NCBI GenBank assembly: GCA_017517385.1
Contig: JAFWZG010000013.1
Coordinates: 1-36,003, forward strand
From: Akkermansia sp.
Lineage (GTDB): Bacteria > Verrucomicrobiota > Verrucomicrobiia > Verrucomicrobiales > Akkermansiaceae
Length of the DNA stretch: 36,003 bases
Direction: 5' to 3'
The notes under the pieces were generated by a model. That model made no database searches and was not told the DNA's origin. It worked only from the letters and a program-made list of their open reading frames with translations. The position numbers and the translations under genes were made by a program. The stretch's first letter is position 1. Each line of letters starts with the position of its first letter. Of this stretch, positions 7,786-15,446 are shown piece by piece.

Positions 7786-8850
7786 ATGAATCCATTCATC
7801 ACAGACGACGTACGCGTAACGGACATTCGCCCGTTAATCTCCCCTGCCATTCTCATGCAGGACTTCCCAGCGAGCCATGACGCCAGCAAGGTGGTATATG
7901 ATGCTCGTCAGGAGTTCCGCCGCATTCTGAAGAAAGAAGACGACCGCTTGGCCGTCATGGTGGGGCCCTGCTCCATCCATGACACCGTCGCCGCTATCGA
8001 CTATGCCGGTAGGCTGGCTGCAGCTCGTGAGAAATACAGCGATGAGCTTCTGCTTATCATGCGTGTGTATTTTGAAAAGCCACGTACCACGGTAGGTTGG
8101 AAGGGCTTGATTAATGACCCGTTCATGGACGGCAGCTATAACATCAACAGTGGGCTTCGCATGTCCCGTGGTTTGCTGCTCCGCTTGGCGGAAATGGGTG
8201 TCCCTGCAGCTACGGAGTTTCTGGATGTAATTACTCCTCAGTATATCAGTGATTTGATTGCTTGGGGTGCTATTGGTGCCCGCACAACTGAAAGCCAAGT
8301 ACACCGTGAGCTGGCAAGTGGTCTTTCCATGCCCATCGGCTTCAAGAATGGCACGACCGGCTGTGTGCAGATAGCTGTGGACGGCATTGTTTCCTCTGCT
8401 CATCCGCACTGCTTCCTTTCTGTTACCAAGCAAGGTGTGAGTGCTATCGTTTCCACCAGTGGTAATGACAGCTGCCATATCATTCTCCGTGGTTCTACCA
8501 GTGGCCCCAATTACTCTGCGGAGGATGTGGCCGCCGCTTGGGAGATTCAGCAGAAAGCCGGTATCAGCAATCGCATTATGATTGATTGCTCTCATGGTAA
8601 TAGCCGTAAAAACTGGCAGAATCAGCACATCGTTGCGGAAGCCGTAGCGGCCCAGCTTGCCGCCGGTGATGACCATATCGGCGCCGTTATGATTGAGAGT
8701 AACATCAACAGCGGCAACCAGAAGTGTGATGGTAAGTCTCCCCTGCAGTATGGCGTGAGTATCACGGATGCTTGCGTGGACTGGGACGGTACGCTCGCTA
8801 TTCTGGATACGCTGGCAGAGGGCGTGCGCGCTCGCCGAAGAAACAAATAA
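7786..8850 (+). CDS. aroG: 3-deoxy-7-phosphoheptulonate (DAHP) synthase, class I
   Basis: A 354-residue enzyme condensing phosphoenolpyruvate and erythrose 4-phosphate, the first step of the shikimate pathway to aromatic amino acids. It matches the E. coli AroF/G/H type over its whole length. The metal ligands align as C62 (VGPCSIHD), H270 (DCSHGNS), E304 and D328; substrate-binding KPR is at 98-100, followed by TTVGWKG. The N-terminal 45 residues that carry feedback control in AroF/G/H are present, so allosteric inhibition by an aromatic amino acid is likely, but which one cannot be read. No promoter of its own is clear, so it may be co-transcribed with the pseudopilin. A strong terminator follows. 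The symbol denotes the family and not a specific isozyme. Confidence 0.95.
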   Translation: MNPFITDDVRVTDIRPLISPAILMQDFPASHDASKVVYDARQEFRRILKKEDDRLAVMVGPCSIHDTVAAIDYAGRLAAAREKYSDELLLIMRVYFEKPRTTVGWKGLINDPFMDGSYNINSGLRMSRGLLLRLAEMGVPAATEFLDVITPQYISDLIAWGAIGARTTESQVHRELASGLSMPIGFKNGTTGCVQIAVDGIVSSAHPHCFLSVTKQGVSAIVSTSGNDSCHIILRGSTSGPNYSAEDVAAAWEIQQKAGISNRIMIDCSHGNSRKNWQNQHIVAEAVAAQLAAGDDHIGAVMIESNINSGNQKCDGKSPLQYGVSITDACVDWDGTLAILDTLAEGVRARRRNK

Positions 8851-8878
8851 TCCCCCTCATAAGATACTGGAAAATGAC

Positions 8879-8915
8879 AGTCCTCCGCAGAATACTCTGC
8901 CGGAGGACTTTTTTT
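8879..8915 (+). terminator. Rho-independent terminator after DAHP synthase
   Basis: A 9-bp GC-rich stem (AGTCCTCCG at 8879-8887 with CGGAGGACT at 8901-8909) ends in seven T residues. Confidence 0.9.
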
Positions 8916-8941
8916 CGTTATTCTCATTACACACAGTAGTC

Positions 8942-8971
8942 TTGACGTAAAGGTAACATGTGCTGTATAAT
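8942..8971 (+). promoter_or_regulatory. Promoter of the peptide-transporter ATPase gene
   Basis: TTGACG at 8942-8947, 18-nt spacer, perfect TATAAT at 8966-8971. The start codon at 8985 is 13 nt after the -10, so the leader is about 6 nt. An in-frame ATG at 8958 lies inside the spacer and cannot be on the transcript. Confidence 0.85.
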
Positions 8972-8984
8972 CAGCCACAGAAAG

Positions 8985-9983
8985 ATGAGCGAACCGATAC
9001 TGAGCGTCAATAACCTGAGCGTAGAGTTCCGTACTCGCGCCGGGGTGAATTATGCCGTGAATGATGTGAGCTTTTCTCTGAAAAAGGGTGAAACTCTTGG
9101 TATTGTGGGTGAAAGCGGTTCAGGAAAATCCGTAACCTGCTCAGCTCTCATTGGGCTGCTCCCGCGCCCGCCTGCTCATATATCAGAAAATGCCTCTGCC
9201 ATCTTTGATGGGAAAAATCTGCTGAAAATGAAGGAAAAAGAGCTTTCCTCTCTCAGAGGGAACCGCATTTCCATGATTTTTCAGGATCCCATGACCAGCC
9301 TGAATCCTTGCATGACAATAGGTGAACAGGTGGCTGAGCCGCTGATTATTCACCGCGGTATGAAGCGAAAAGAAGCTCTGGCACTGGCCATTGAAGAGCT
9401 GGCTCGCACAGGCATACCGAATCCGACTGAGCGTGCTCGGGCTTATCCTCACGAGTTCTCAGGTGGCATGCGCCAGCGTGTCATGATTGCTATGGCGCTG
9501 ATTACTCGCCCACAGTTCCTCATTGCGGATGAACCGACTACGGCTCTGGATGTCACCGTACAGAAGCAGGTACTGGATTTGCTGCGCGAGCGACAAGAGG
9601 AGCTCGGCACAGCAGTCATCCTCATCACGCATGATTTAGGCGTAGTGCGCGAATATGCTCATCGTATTCAGGTGATGTATGCTGGTAGCATTGTGGAAAG
9701 TGCTCCGGCGGAGGAGCTGCTCACCCATCCTCGCCACGCCTATACTCGCTCACTCATGGCTTCTATACCGGCCATGCATGAGAAAGGTAGTCGCCTGCAG
9801 ACCATTCCCGGCCTGCCGCCAACGCTCCGCCAGCCCATTACCTCCTGTGCATTCAAACCCCGTAATCTTGTAGGCAAGCCCGAACTTTGTCTCACAGACA
9901 GAATACCGGAGATGATAGAAATTGTGCCAGGCCACTTCGTTAGAAATTGTCCCGGTTGCCTTAGTTCTTCTGTTTCTAAATGA
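8985..9983 (+). CDS. Oligopeptide/dipeptide ABC transporter ATPase (OppD/DppD family)
   Basis: A 332-residue ATPase for peptide or nickel import. Walker A GESGSGKSV is at 42-50, the signature FSGGMRQR at 158-165, Walker B LIADEP around 179-184 and the switch His at 216. After residue 260 comes the family's C-terminal extension with cysteines (CAFKPR, then three more Cys ending NCPGC), which in OppD/DppD proteins can hold an iron-sulfur cluster. The start is set at 8985 because the upstream ATG at 8958 falls inside the promoter and the protein then begins MSEPILSV, as family members do. It is alone: no permease, binding protein or OppF partner lies next to it. Confidence 0.93.
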   Translation: MSEPILSVNNLSVEFRTRAGVNYAVNDVSFSLKKGETLGIVGESGSGKSVTCSALIGLLPRPPAHISENASAIFDGKNLLKMKEKELSSLRGNRISMIFQDPMTSLNPCMTIGEQVAEPLIIHRGMKRKEALALAIEELARTGIPNPTERARAYPHEFSGGMRQRVMIAMALITRPQFLIADEPTTALDVTVQKQVLDLLRERQEELGTAVILITHDLGVVREYAHRIQVMYAGSIVESAPAEELLTHPRHAYTRSLMASIPAMHEKGSRLQTIPGLPPTLRQPITSCAFKPRNLVGKPELCLTDRIPEMIEIVPGHFVRNCPGCLSSSVSK

Positions 9984-10002
9984 GTATACATTTTCTTTAA
10001 TC

Positions 10003-10605
10003 ATGAAAATTGATTTTCTATTACTGAGTGTCACCTTGTTTACAGCATTATCATTTGCTGATGAAGCTGCACAAGAAGCTACCATAGTCCCCTGCTCTGA
10101 GACTACGAGTCTTACAGAAGCTGAACAGAACGCTGAGACCACGCAGGAAGAAATGACCTTGGAGGCTGAATCTACCCCGATAGAAGAAACGCCGGAGGCC
10201 GCAGCTACAAGTGTTGGCATAGCGCAGGAAGAAGTCGCACCTAGACACCCGGGGGATGATTATTTGGAGCTTGCTTTTGGACTTTACGAGAGCTGCAAAT
10301 CACTAGGCCAAATTCTTGAGCAGGTGCACAATATGCCGACCGCTGATGCAGCCGCGCCGGAGGTTGCCGCGCTGACAGATCGTATTCTTGCTTTGATGCG
10401 GAGCGAAAGCATGCTGCCCCCTCCCTCAGTAGAAATTCAGCAGTATGTGCAAGAACACATTTCCACGCTGAATACTGCTGAGGTTAGTGAGAAAGCAATG
10501 GGGCGAGTCATTGATTTAGTCACTAAAACAGATCCCATCTGTTATGGTTCTGCAGCTCTGCGCACGGAACTTCAGCGCTTGGTGCGTGGACTTCTTGTGC
10601 GATAA
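10003..10605 (+). CDS. Secreted protein of unknown function, acidic linker plus helical domain
   Basis: A 200-residue protein I do not recognise. Residues 1-19 are a signal peptide (MKIDFLLLS, cleavage near SFA). Residues 20-80 are a Glu/Thr/Ala-rich low-complexity stretch, and 85-200 is a predicted helical domain with the segment ADAAAPEVAAL near its middle. A similar plan (signal peptide, low complexity, helices with an L-x2-L-x2-I-x-N-x2-TA pattern) occurs in the protein at 13830-14357, so they may be distant paralogues. The start is set at 10003 because the longer frame from 9922 has no signal peptide at its end. It sits 19 bp after the ATPase gene. Its stop is 1 bp from the stop of comEC on the other strand, with no terminator between. 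Confidence 0.7.
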   Translation: MKIDFLLLSVTLFTALSFADEAAQEATIVPCSETTSLTEAEQNAETTQEEMTLEAESTPIEETPEAAATSVGIAQEEVAPRHPGDDYLELAFGLYESCKSLGQILEQVHNMPTADAAAPEVAALTDRILALMRSESMLPPPSVEIQQYVQEHISTLNTAEVSEKAMGRVIDLVTKTDPICYGSAALRTELQRLVRGLLVR

Positions 10606-10606
10606 A

Positions 10607-12652
10607 TTAGAAACGCAGTAGCGTTGTGTTTTCATCACAGCGCTGAATTTCAACTCCCGGCACGCTCTCTGGAGCAATGGGCTCAGGGACTTCAGGCAGG
10701 AGCACGAAGAGCCCCGCGCCTGTGATTTCGTGCAGTTCATTGATATCTGAGGGATGTTCTTTATTGTGGCCTAATACGACAATATCCGCCCGGAGCTCAT
10801 CTTCTGTGAGCCTGTCGAGGATTATAGACGGAGCGCTCCCTATATAAAGAACACGAGTACCGCCCGGTTGCTGCCACATAATGACCGGGGCTTCATTGTG
10901 CGAATATGAACGGGAGAGCCCCACGGGAGAGGGGTATATGCAGTATAATCCAGCGGATGAATTGATATGAAGCTTGTTTCTCAGAGAGTCCGCCGAGATG
11001 ATTCGCATTTGTGGGTATCTAGCTGAGATGAATGGAGTACCGCCGCAGTTAGCTTTGTCAGAGGTGGATTCAAGTAGGACCCCGGGATTACACCCACTGA
11101 AAAACAGTAGCGGTTCTACGGTGAAGCGAGCCGCATTCATGTTTCCGCTATTCACGACGATGCCGGGATTACCCAATACGGCAAAACTATTACCGTAGCC
11201 CAGATGACACACATATGTCTCATGTGGCTGCATGGGAGGAGTCGTACTCAGATAGGACATAGGCAAATCTGCAAAAAAGCCTACAACTGATACCAGTAAC
11301 GCACTGCTCTTCAGAGCAGCCCACTGCAGTAAAGCACCAAGAAACGGAGTGCCACCGAGTAAGGCGGCCAGAAGCCCAAAGGCCATTACAATCGGCAAAA
11401 GCGGGGAAATGGCTATATTCGTCAGAAAGCTGTATGGCGTTATGGTGTGGAAGAAGTACATGGTTATCGGGGCTGATGCCAACCAAGCGGAGAGGGACAC
11501 GATAACTGTGCCTCGTATGGCTAGGTCTGAGCGAAGTAAAAAGGTATGCCAGCGAGTATAGAGCAGTGGCGGTACGTAATCATTCGGGCCAAACCAATAT
11601 GGTACTTTCATACAGAAGTATACACCAATACCAATACCTGCATACACGGCAAAAGAAAGAACAAAACCGGCACTGTATATTTGCCAAGGTGATATCATCA
11701 GTATCAAAAGCGCGGAAAAGCTCCATATGTTCACCATGTTAACGGGGCGCTGTAACCCCATCCCCAGCATGACTAGGACTATCATGAGGTAGGCTCGCAA
11801 TGCCGGAACGGCCAGCCCCGTAATTAACACATATACTCCCGTGATAATCAGTATCAGAACAGAACGAAGTCGCACGGGAAGCCGCAGTAAATAGGCCAGT
11901 CCATACAGCATGCCGCTTACTATTCCAACGTGCATACCGCTTACGGCGAAGGCGTGCAGGCATCCTCCGCGTTTGAACTGATTCAGGGTGTCATCCTCAG
12001 CTCTCTGCTTGTCACCAAGTGCCAGTGAACACAGCACCTGCCGCCGGATATCCCCCTCTGTTCCAGGGGGCATGAGCCTTTCTGTTAGCACATTACGTAT
12101 TCTTTCCGCATAACCGAGAACGGCATATTGAGAAAAAGGGAAACCGAGGCGTTCAATGGAAAGCACCCGAAGATTGGCTGCTAGACCTTGGCTGCGCATC
12201 CAGTTTTTTGTGTCAAACATTCCCTCTGCCGGAGCCGGGCGCAGTGGCTGTGGTTCCGCTACCACACGTACCCGCTCACCTGTGCGCCATTCCGTATTTC
12301 CCCTCAGCACAACCCGCACTCCCATGTAACCGGTATTTAGGATGCACCCTCTGGACAAGGTTCGTTCTACCGTTCCTTCCAGTACAACGTGAGATTGCGT
12401 GTTCAGAAAATCAGTCAGTTGCGTTTTATTTCGCTCAGCTAAGTGGCTCTGCATACATACGATTACCATGCAAAGCAGCGTGCAAATCAGAATGCGCCAC
12501 AACTTCAAAAGAACCGCTACCACCACTACGGCAAGGCTCAGGGCTAGCCATTGGTCGCCCAACAGACACCCGATTACACCGACGAGAGGTAAGAGAAACG
12601 GCGCTCGCAGTGATTGTTTACGCAGGAGTTTTTGCAGCAGATCCTCCGGCAT
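10607..12652 (-). CDS. comEC: ComEC/Rec2 DNA-uptake channel with degenerate metallo-beta-lactamase domain
   Basis: A 681-residue inner membrane protein of the ComEC family, which carries single-stranded DNA into the cytoplasm during natural transformation. N-terminal membrane helices (18-68) are followed by an OB-like DUF4131 region (about 80-170), then the competence domain with its hallmark AVSGMHVG (236-243) and many hydrophobic segments to about 480. The C-terminal part corresponds to the metallo-beta-lactamase domain, but the HxHxDH and HHGS motifs are gone: 628-636 reads GHNKEHPSD where the second motif should be. The domain is therefore probably not a nuclease. The gene lies 25 bp after a cysteine desulfurase in the same direction. 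Other competence genes are not in the window. Confidence 0.88.
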   Translation of the reverse strand: MPEDLLQKLLRKQSLRAPFLLPLVGVIGCLLGDQWLALSLAVVVVAVLLKLWRILICTLLCMVIVCMQSHLAERNKTQLTDFLNTQSHVVLEGTVERTLSRGCILNTGYMGVRVVLRGNTEWRTGERVRVVAEPQPLRPAPAEGMFDTKNWMRSQGLAANLRVLSIERLGFPFSQYAVLGYAERIRNVLTERLMPPGTEGDIRRQVLCSLALGDKQRAEDDTLNQFKRGGCLHAFAVSGMHVGIVSGMLYGLAYLLRLPVRLRSVLILIITGVYVLITGLAVPALRAYLMIVLVMLGMGLQRPVNMVNIWSFSALLILMISPWQIYSAGFVLSFAVYAGIGIGVYFCMKVPYWFGPNDYVPPLLYTRWHTFLLRSDLAIRGTVIVSLSAWLASAPITMYFFHTITPYSFLTNIAISPLLPIVMAFGLLAALLGGTPFLGALLQWAALKSSALLVSVVGFFADLPMSYLSTTPPMQPHETYVCHLGYGNSFAVLGNPGIVVNSGNMNAARFTVEPLLFFSGCNPGVLLESTSDKANCGGTPFISARYPQMRIISADSLRNKLHINSSAGLYCIYPSPVGLSRSYSHNEAPVIMWQQPGGTRVLYIGSAPSIILDRLTEDELRADIVVLGHNKEHPSDINELHEITGAGLFVLLPEVPEPIAPESVPGVEIQRCDENTTLLRF

Positions 12653-12677
12653 AGCGTGGGTGTATATATGTATGGAA

Positions 12678-13796
12678 TCAGCGGTAAACCATAACGGGGC
12701 CGGTATTGACTGATTGCACGGAACGTATTTTCTTCACCGCTGAAATGAAGATGCGGGCAGCCTCTGCCGTCTCTTCCTGAGTAGTGTAACGATTCAGTGA
12801 GAAGCGCAGGCTCTCCCGAATTTGAGAATCACTCAAGCCCATAGCTTTCAGCACGTGGCTGGGATGAGGCTCTGAGCTGGTGCAGGCAGAGCCGTTAGAG
12901 CATAGAAGCCCCGCCGGCTCCAGAAGAAGGGAGAGTGATTCTGCGCTGCACCCCGGCACGCGCATATTCAACACATGCGGAAGCCTTGTGGCGCCGACAC
13001 CATTCACCACATAGTTGATGCCGGATTCATCAAGAGCGCGCAAGAAGAGTGCTCTCAAATCAGCAAGTTCTGCATAACGTTCCGCTGATGCCATGGCAAG
13101 CTCCGCCGCCTTACCAAAGCCGATGATGCCGGCCACATTTTCCGTGCCTGCGCGGCGGTATGATTCCTGTGCCCCGCCGGTTATAAATGGCGGAAACTCC
13201 ATCCCTCGGCGAACATAAAGGCAGCCTACGCCCTTGGGCCCGTGCAACTTATGAGCCGCAGCAGAAGCGTAATCTATGGCATATTCGTGTACATTCAAAG
13301 GGATTTTACCCGCAGCTTGTACGACGTCTACATGAACCCGAGCTCCGGCATTTGCCGCAGTTGCACAGAGGGTGCGAACCGGCTGAATCACGCCTGTTTC
13401 ATGATTCGCCCAGGCGAAGCTGACGGCATCTCTCCCTTCGAGAGCTTCCTTCCATTCCGGGATATCGGCTACACCGTTGGATAGTACAGGTGCGGCCTCA
13501 CCGCGCGCTGTGCGCAGCGTAGCCGGGTGATCCGTAGCAAGCGTGAGGACTTTTGAGTACTGAGATAATGCTGCGTTTGTAGCTTCAGTCCCACCGCTAG
13601 TGAAAATGATTTCATCCGGGTGAGCTCCTAACAGAGCCGCTACTTGCTCGCGAGCCGTTTCTATATCCTTACGAATGGCGCGGGCTAGGCCATATGCTGC
13701 TGAGGGATTGAAGAAGCGGTCTTGCAGGTACGGAAGCATGGACTCCAGCACTTCAGGTGCCAGAGGCGTGGTGGCATTATTATCCCAGTATATCAT
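12678..13796 (-). CDS. Cysteine desulfurase (NifS/IscS family)
   Basis: A 372-residue pyridoxal-phosphate enzyme that takes sulfur from cysteine as a protein persulfide for Fe-S clusters or tRNA thiolation. The PLP lysine is K183 (AAAHKLHGPKG), the PLP-stacking His is H90, and the persulfide-forming cysteine is C305 in NGSACTSS, on the long loop that marks group I (NifS/IscS). GTENVAG (217-223) is also typical. No IscU, NifU or thiolase partner is adjacent, so its acceptor cannot be assigned. It is the middle gene of a leftward unit: secreted protein (33 bp upstream), this gene, comEC (25 bp downstream). Grouping with comEC is not known to be functional. Confidence 0.93.
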   Translation of the reverse strand: MIYWDNNATTPLAPEVLESMLPYLQDRFFNPSAAYGLARAIRKDIETAREQVAALLGAHPDEIIFTSGGTEATNAALSQYSKVLTLATDHPATLRTARGEAAPVLSNGVADIPEWKEALEGRDAVSFAWANHETGVIQPVRTLCATAANAGARVHVDVVQAAGKIPLNVHEYAIDYASAAAHKLHGPKGVGCLYVRRGMEFPPFITGGAQESYRRAGTENVAGIIGFGKAAELAMASAERYAELADLRALFLRALDESGINYVVNGVGATRLPHVLNMRVPGCSAESLSLLLEPAGLLCSNGSACTSSEPHPSHVLKAMGLSDSQIRESLRFSLNRYTTQEETAEAARIFISAVKKIRSVQSVNTGPVMVYR

Positions 13797-13829
13797 GGAA
13801 TTACTGCTTTGTTTCGCTGCAGAGGATAC

Positions 13830-14357
13830 TTACTTATCCGTATCCTCTGAGGAAGTCTCTTCTTCCTCATCCGGAACACTCGTCTGCTCGATTACTTCAC
13901 GTACCATTGAGAAAAGCTCATCGTTTTCAAGGCCAAGCTCAGTAATTCTGTCCAGCTCAGCTTGAATAGCGCGGTCGCTGCGGCGAATCTGAGTGCGATT
14001 GCGCTCCAAAAGTGCCTGCATGGCTTCAGTTTGCGGCATGCCGGGGGCTTCTCCCACTTCACCCAGCGCCGTCTGAGAACCGGTATTGTCCGGGCGGCAA
14101 ATGGCAGTAATGGCCTGCAGACCTCTTTCTGCCGTTCTCTCGTTTTTGATTTTCTTGAGCGCGGTCAGAATGCGCTTGCGCATCTGCATGTGGTCTTTCA
14201 GCCAGCTCGCAGCTTCACGGCGCTCAGCACGCGGATTGGCGGGGGTAGCAGAAGCACTTTCCTCAGTAGTCGCATTGGCTGAGTTCGTATCTGCTGTGAC
14301 GGGGCTAATAGCCAGCATGCAGGCACCCACCAGTAATATTAATAAACGTTTTTTCAT
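13830..14357 (-). CDS. Small secreted helical protein of unknown function
   Basis: A 175-residue protein I do not recognise. Residues 1-22 are a signal peptide (MKKRLLILLVGACML, cleavage near VTA). After a Ser/Thr/Ala-rich stretch to about 45, the rest is charged and helical, with Arg/Lys/Glu pairs and two predicted long helices, and ends in a very acidic tail (EEEETSSED). It is the first gene of the unit leading to the cysteine desulfurase and comEC and has its own promoter. It may be a distant relative of the secreted protein at 10003-10605. It is most likely periplasmic; no catalytic motif is visible. Confidence 0.72.
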   Translation of the reverse strand: MKKRLLILLVGACMLAISPVTADTNSANATTEESASATPANPRAERREAASWLKDHMQMRKRILTALKKIKNERTAERGLQAITAICRPDNTGSQTALGEVGEAPGMPQTEAMQALLERNRTQIRRSDRAIQAELDRITELGLENDELFSMVREVIEQTSVPDEEEETSSEDTDK

Positions 14358-14366
14358 CTCAACGCT

Positions 14367-14395
14367 ATAATGACAGGAATGTCATAGAAAGTCAA
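14367..14395 (-). promoter_or_regulatory. Promoter of the secreted protein-desulfurase-comEC unit
   Basis: On the minus strand TTGACT (plus 14390-14395), 17-nt spacer, CATTAT (14367-14372), then 9 nt to the ATG, giving a 2-3 nt leader. Confidence 0.7.
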
Positions 14396-14497
14396 GCGTA
14401 TGTTCAGGCTGGACTATGGAACCCAGTTTATACCGAAGCGGTAGCTAATGCGTACTTACGGCAAAGTCGAGGCCTTCCTTTCAGTGGAAATTTTACC

Positions 14498-15382
14498 TTA
14501 GCTCATGAGGGCGCTCTCTTCCACTGCACTGGCAGGCCAAATACCCTGCTCAGCCATGAAGTTTTCCCACGCCAGAAGAATCAGCTCAAACACGGTAGGA
14601 TTCACGGAAAACTGAGTCAGAGTATGGTCGCCGCCCGGGCATAGCACGAGTTCCGCCTCATTGCCGAGAGAGCGCCATTCTTCGCAGAACCATTCACGCA
14701 TGGCGTAGTCTTGAAGCGGGTCTACAAGGCCGTGTGCACAGAAAAGCGGTGGCAGGTAGCGGCGCAGCAGTGCGCAGGGGTTAATAGAGTCCGGATTTGT
14801 CACCTCTGTCTTAATATTCAGTAGGCGAGCTTCCGGTGCGTGCACATCTAAAAGACCTCGGAAAATGGCCACGCAAGCAGGCTGTATGGGTAACTCATCC
14901 TTACTGCCTATTTTCCACCAGCGGCGGGTCTGAAGCATGGGCTGCATGGCTGCGTTCAGTGCCATCAGACCACCGGCATCAGCTCCTGCCAGTGTGATGG
15001 AGTATTGGTCTATGCCCAGCCCATTGGCGTTATGATGTATCCAGCGCCAAGCATCTATGCCGTCTTGGATAATATCATTGGCTGATACGTCATAGCAGGC
15101 GTGTGTGCGGTATTCCGGTATGAGGCAGACAATACCTCGGGATGAAAGGTGCAGAGCCCATGAAATGAACTCCTCGCCAAAATCCACAGCCCACATACCA
15201 CCATGGAAGAACATGACGGCAGGCATGAAGGCGGAGGCCGTGTGCCCGGGCGGAGCAAACATCCAGACGCGCAGCTCCGCGCCATCAGCAAAGCGTTTCC
15301 ACACAAATGAAGGACGTTCTTTCAGCAGCTTGCGACCGGCGGAAAGCTCTTCATTTTCTCCACTATCTGAAAAGGACGTCAT
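14498..15382 (-). CDS. Alpha/beta hydrolase with Asp at the nucleophile position
   Basis: A 294-residue alpha/beta hydrolase of the hormone-sensitive-lipase/esterase type by its HGG oxyanion motif (H60-G61-G62). The acid and base of the triad appear as D221 (GLVDPLQ) and H253 (GGDHTL). The nucleophile elbow, usually G-D-S-A-G-G, reads G-A-D-A-G-G with Asp135 where serine is expected. An Asp nucleophile occurs in haloalkane dehalogenases and epoxide hydrolases, but those lack HGG, so the protein may use a different chemistry or be catalytically dead. No signal peptide is visible, so it is likely cytoplasmic. It is divergent from the secreted protein gene at 15447 with interleaved promoters. 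Confidence 0.82.
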   Translation of the reverse strand: MTSFSDSGENEELSAGRKLLKERPSFVWKRFADGAELRVWMFAPPGHTASAFMPAVMFFHGGMWAVDFGEEFISWALHLSSRGIVCLIPEYRTHACYDVSANDIIQDGIDAWRWIHHNANGLGIDQYSITLAGADAGGLMALNAAMQPMLQTRRWWKIGSKDELPIQPACVAIFRGLLDVHAPEARLLNIKTEVTNPDSINPCALLRRYLPPLFCAHGLVDPLQDYAMREWFCEEWRSLGNEAELVLCPGGDHTLTQFSVNPTVFELILLAWENFMAEQGIWPASAVEESALMS

Positions 15383-15391
15383 AACGTACCA

Positions 15392-15422
15392 ATAGTATGC
15401 TATTTTCTTGCCAAAAAGGCAA
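15392..15422 (-). promoter_or_regulatory. Promoter of the alpha/beta hydrolase gene
   Basis: On the minus strand TTGCCT (plus 15417-15422), a long 19-nt spacer, TACTAT (15392-15397), then 9 nt to the ATG. The -35 is one arm of the inverted repeat CTTGCC-AAAAA-GGCAAG at 15407-15423. Confidence 0.5.
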
Positions 15423-15436
15423 GCCTGTAGTAGTTT
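15408..15436 (+). promoter_or_regulatory. Promoter of the secreted protein gene at 15447
   Basis: TTGCCA at 15408-15413, 17-nt spacer, TAGTTT at 15431-15436, then 10 nt to the ATG. The -35 is the other arm of the inverted repeat at 15407-15423, and its TTG is in frame with the gene. The -10 is weak. Confidence 0.45.
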
Positions 15437-15446
15437 GTATGAAGTT

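Noticed and set aside
7834..8676. A 280-codon open frame on the minus strand inside the DAHP synthase gene
   Set aside because: It lies wholly opposite a well-conserved enzyme gene and resembles no protein family; long antisense frames are expected in this base composition.
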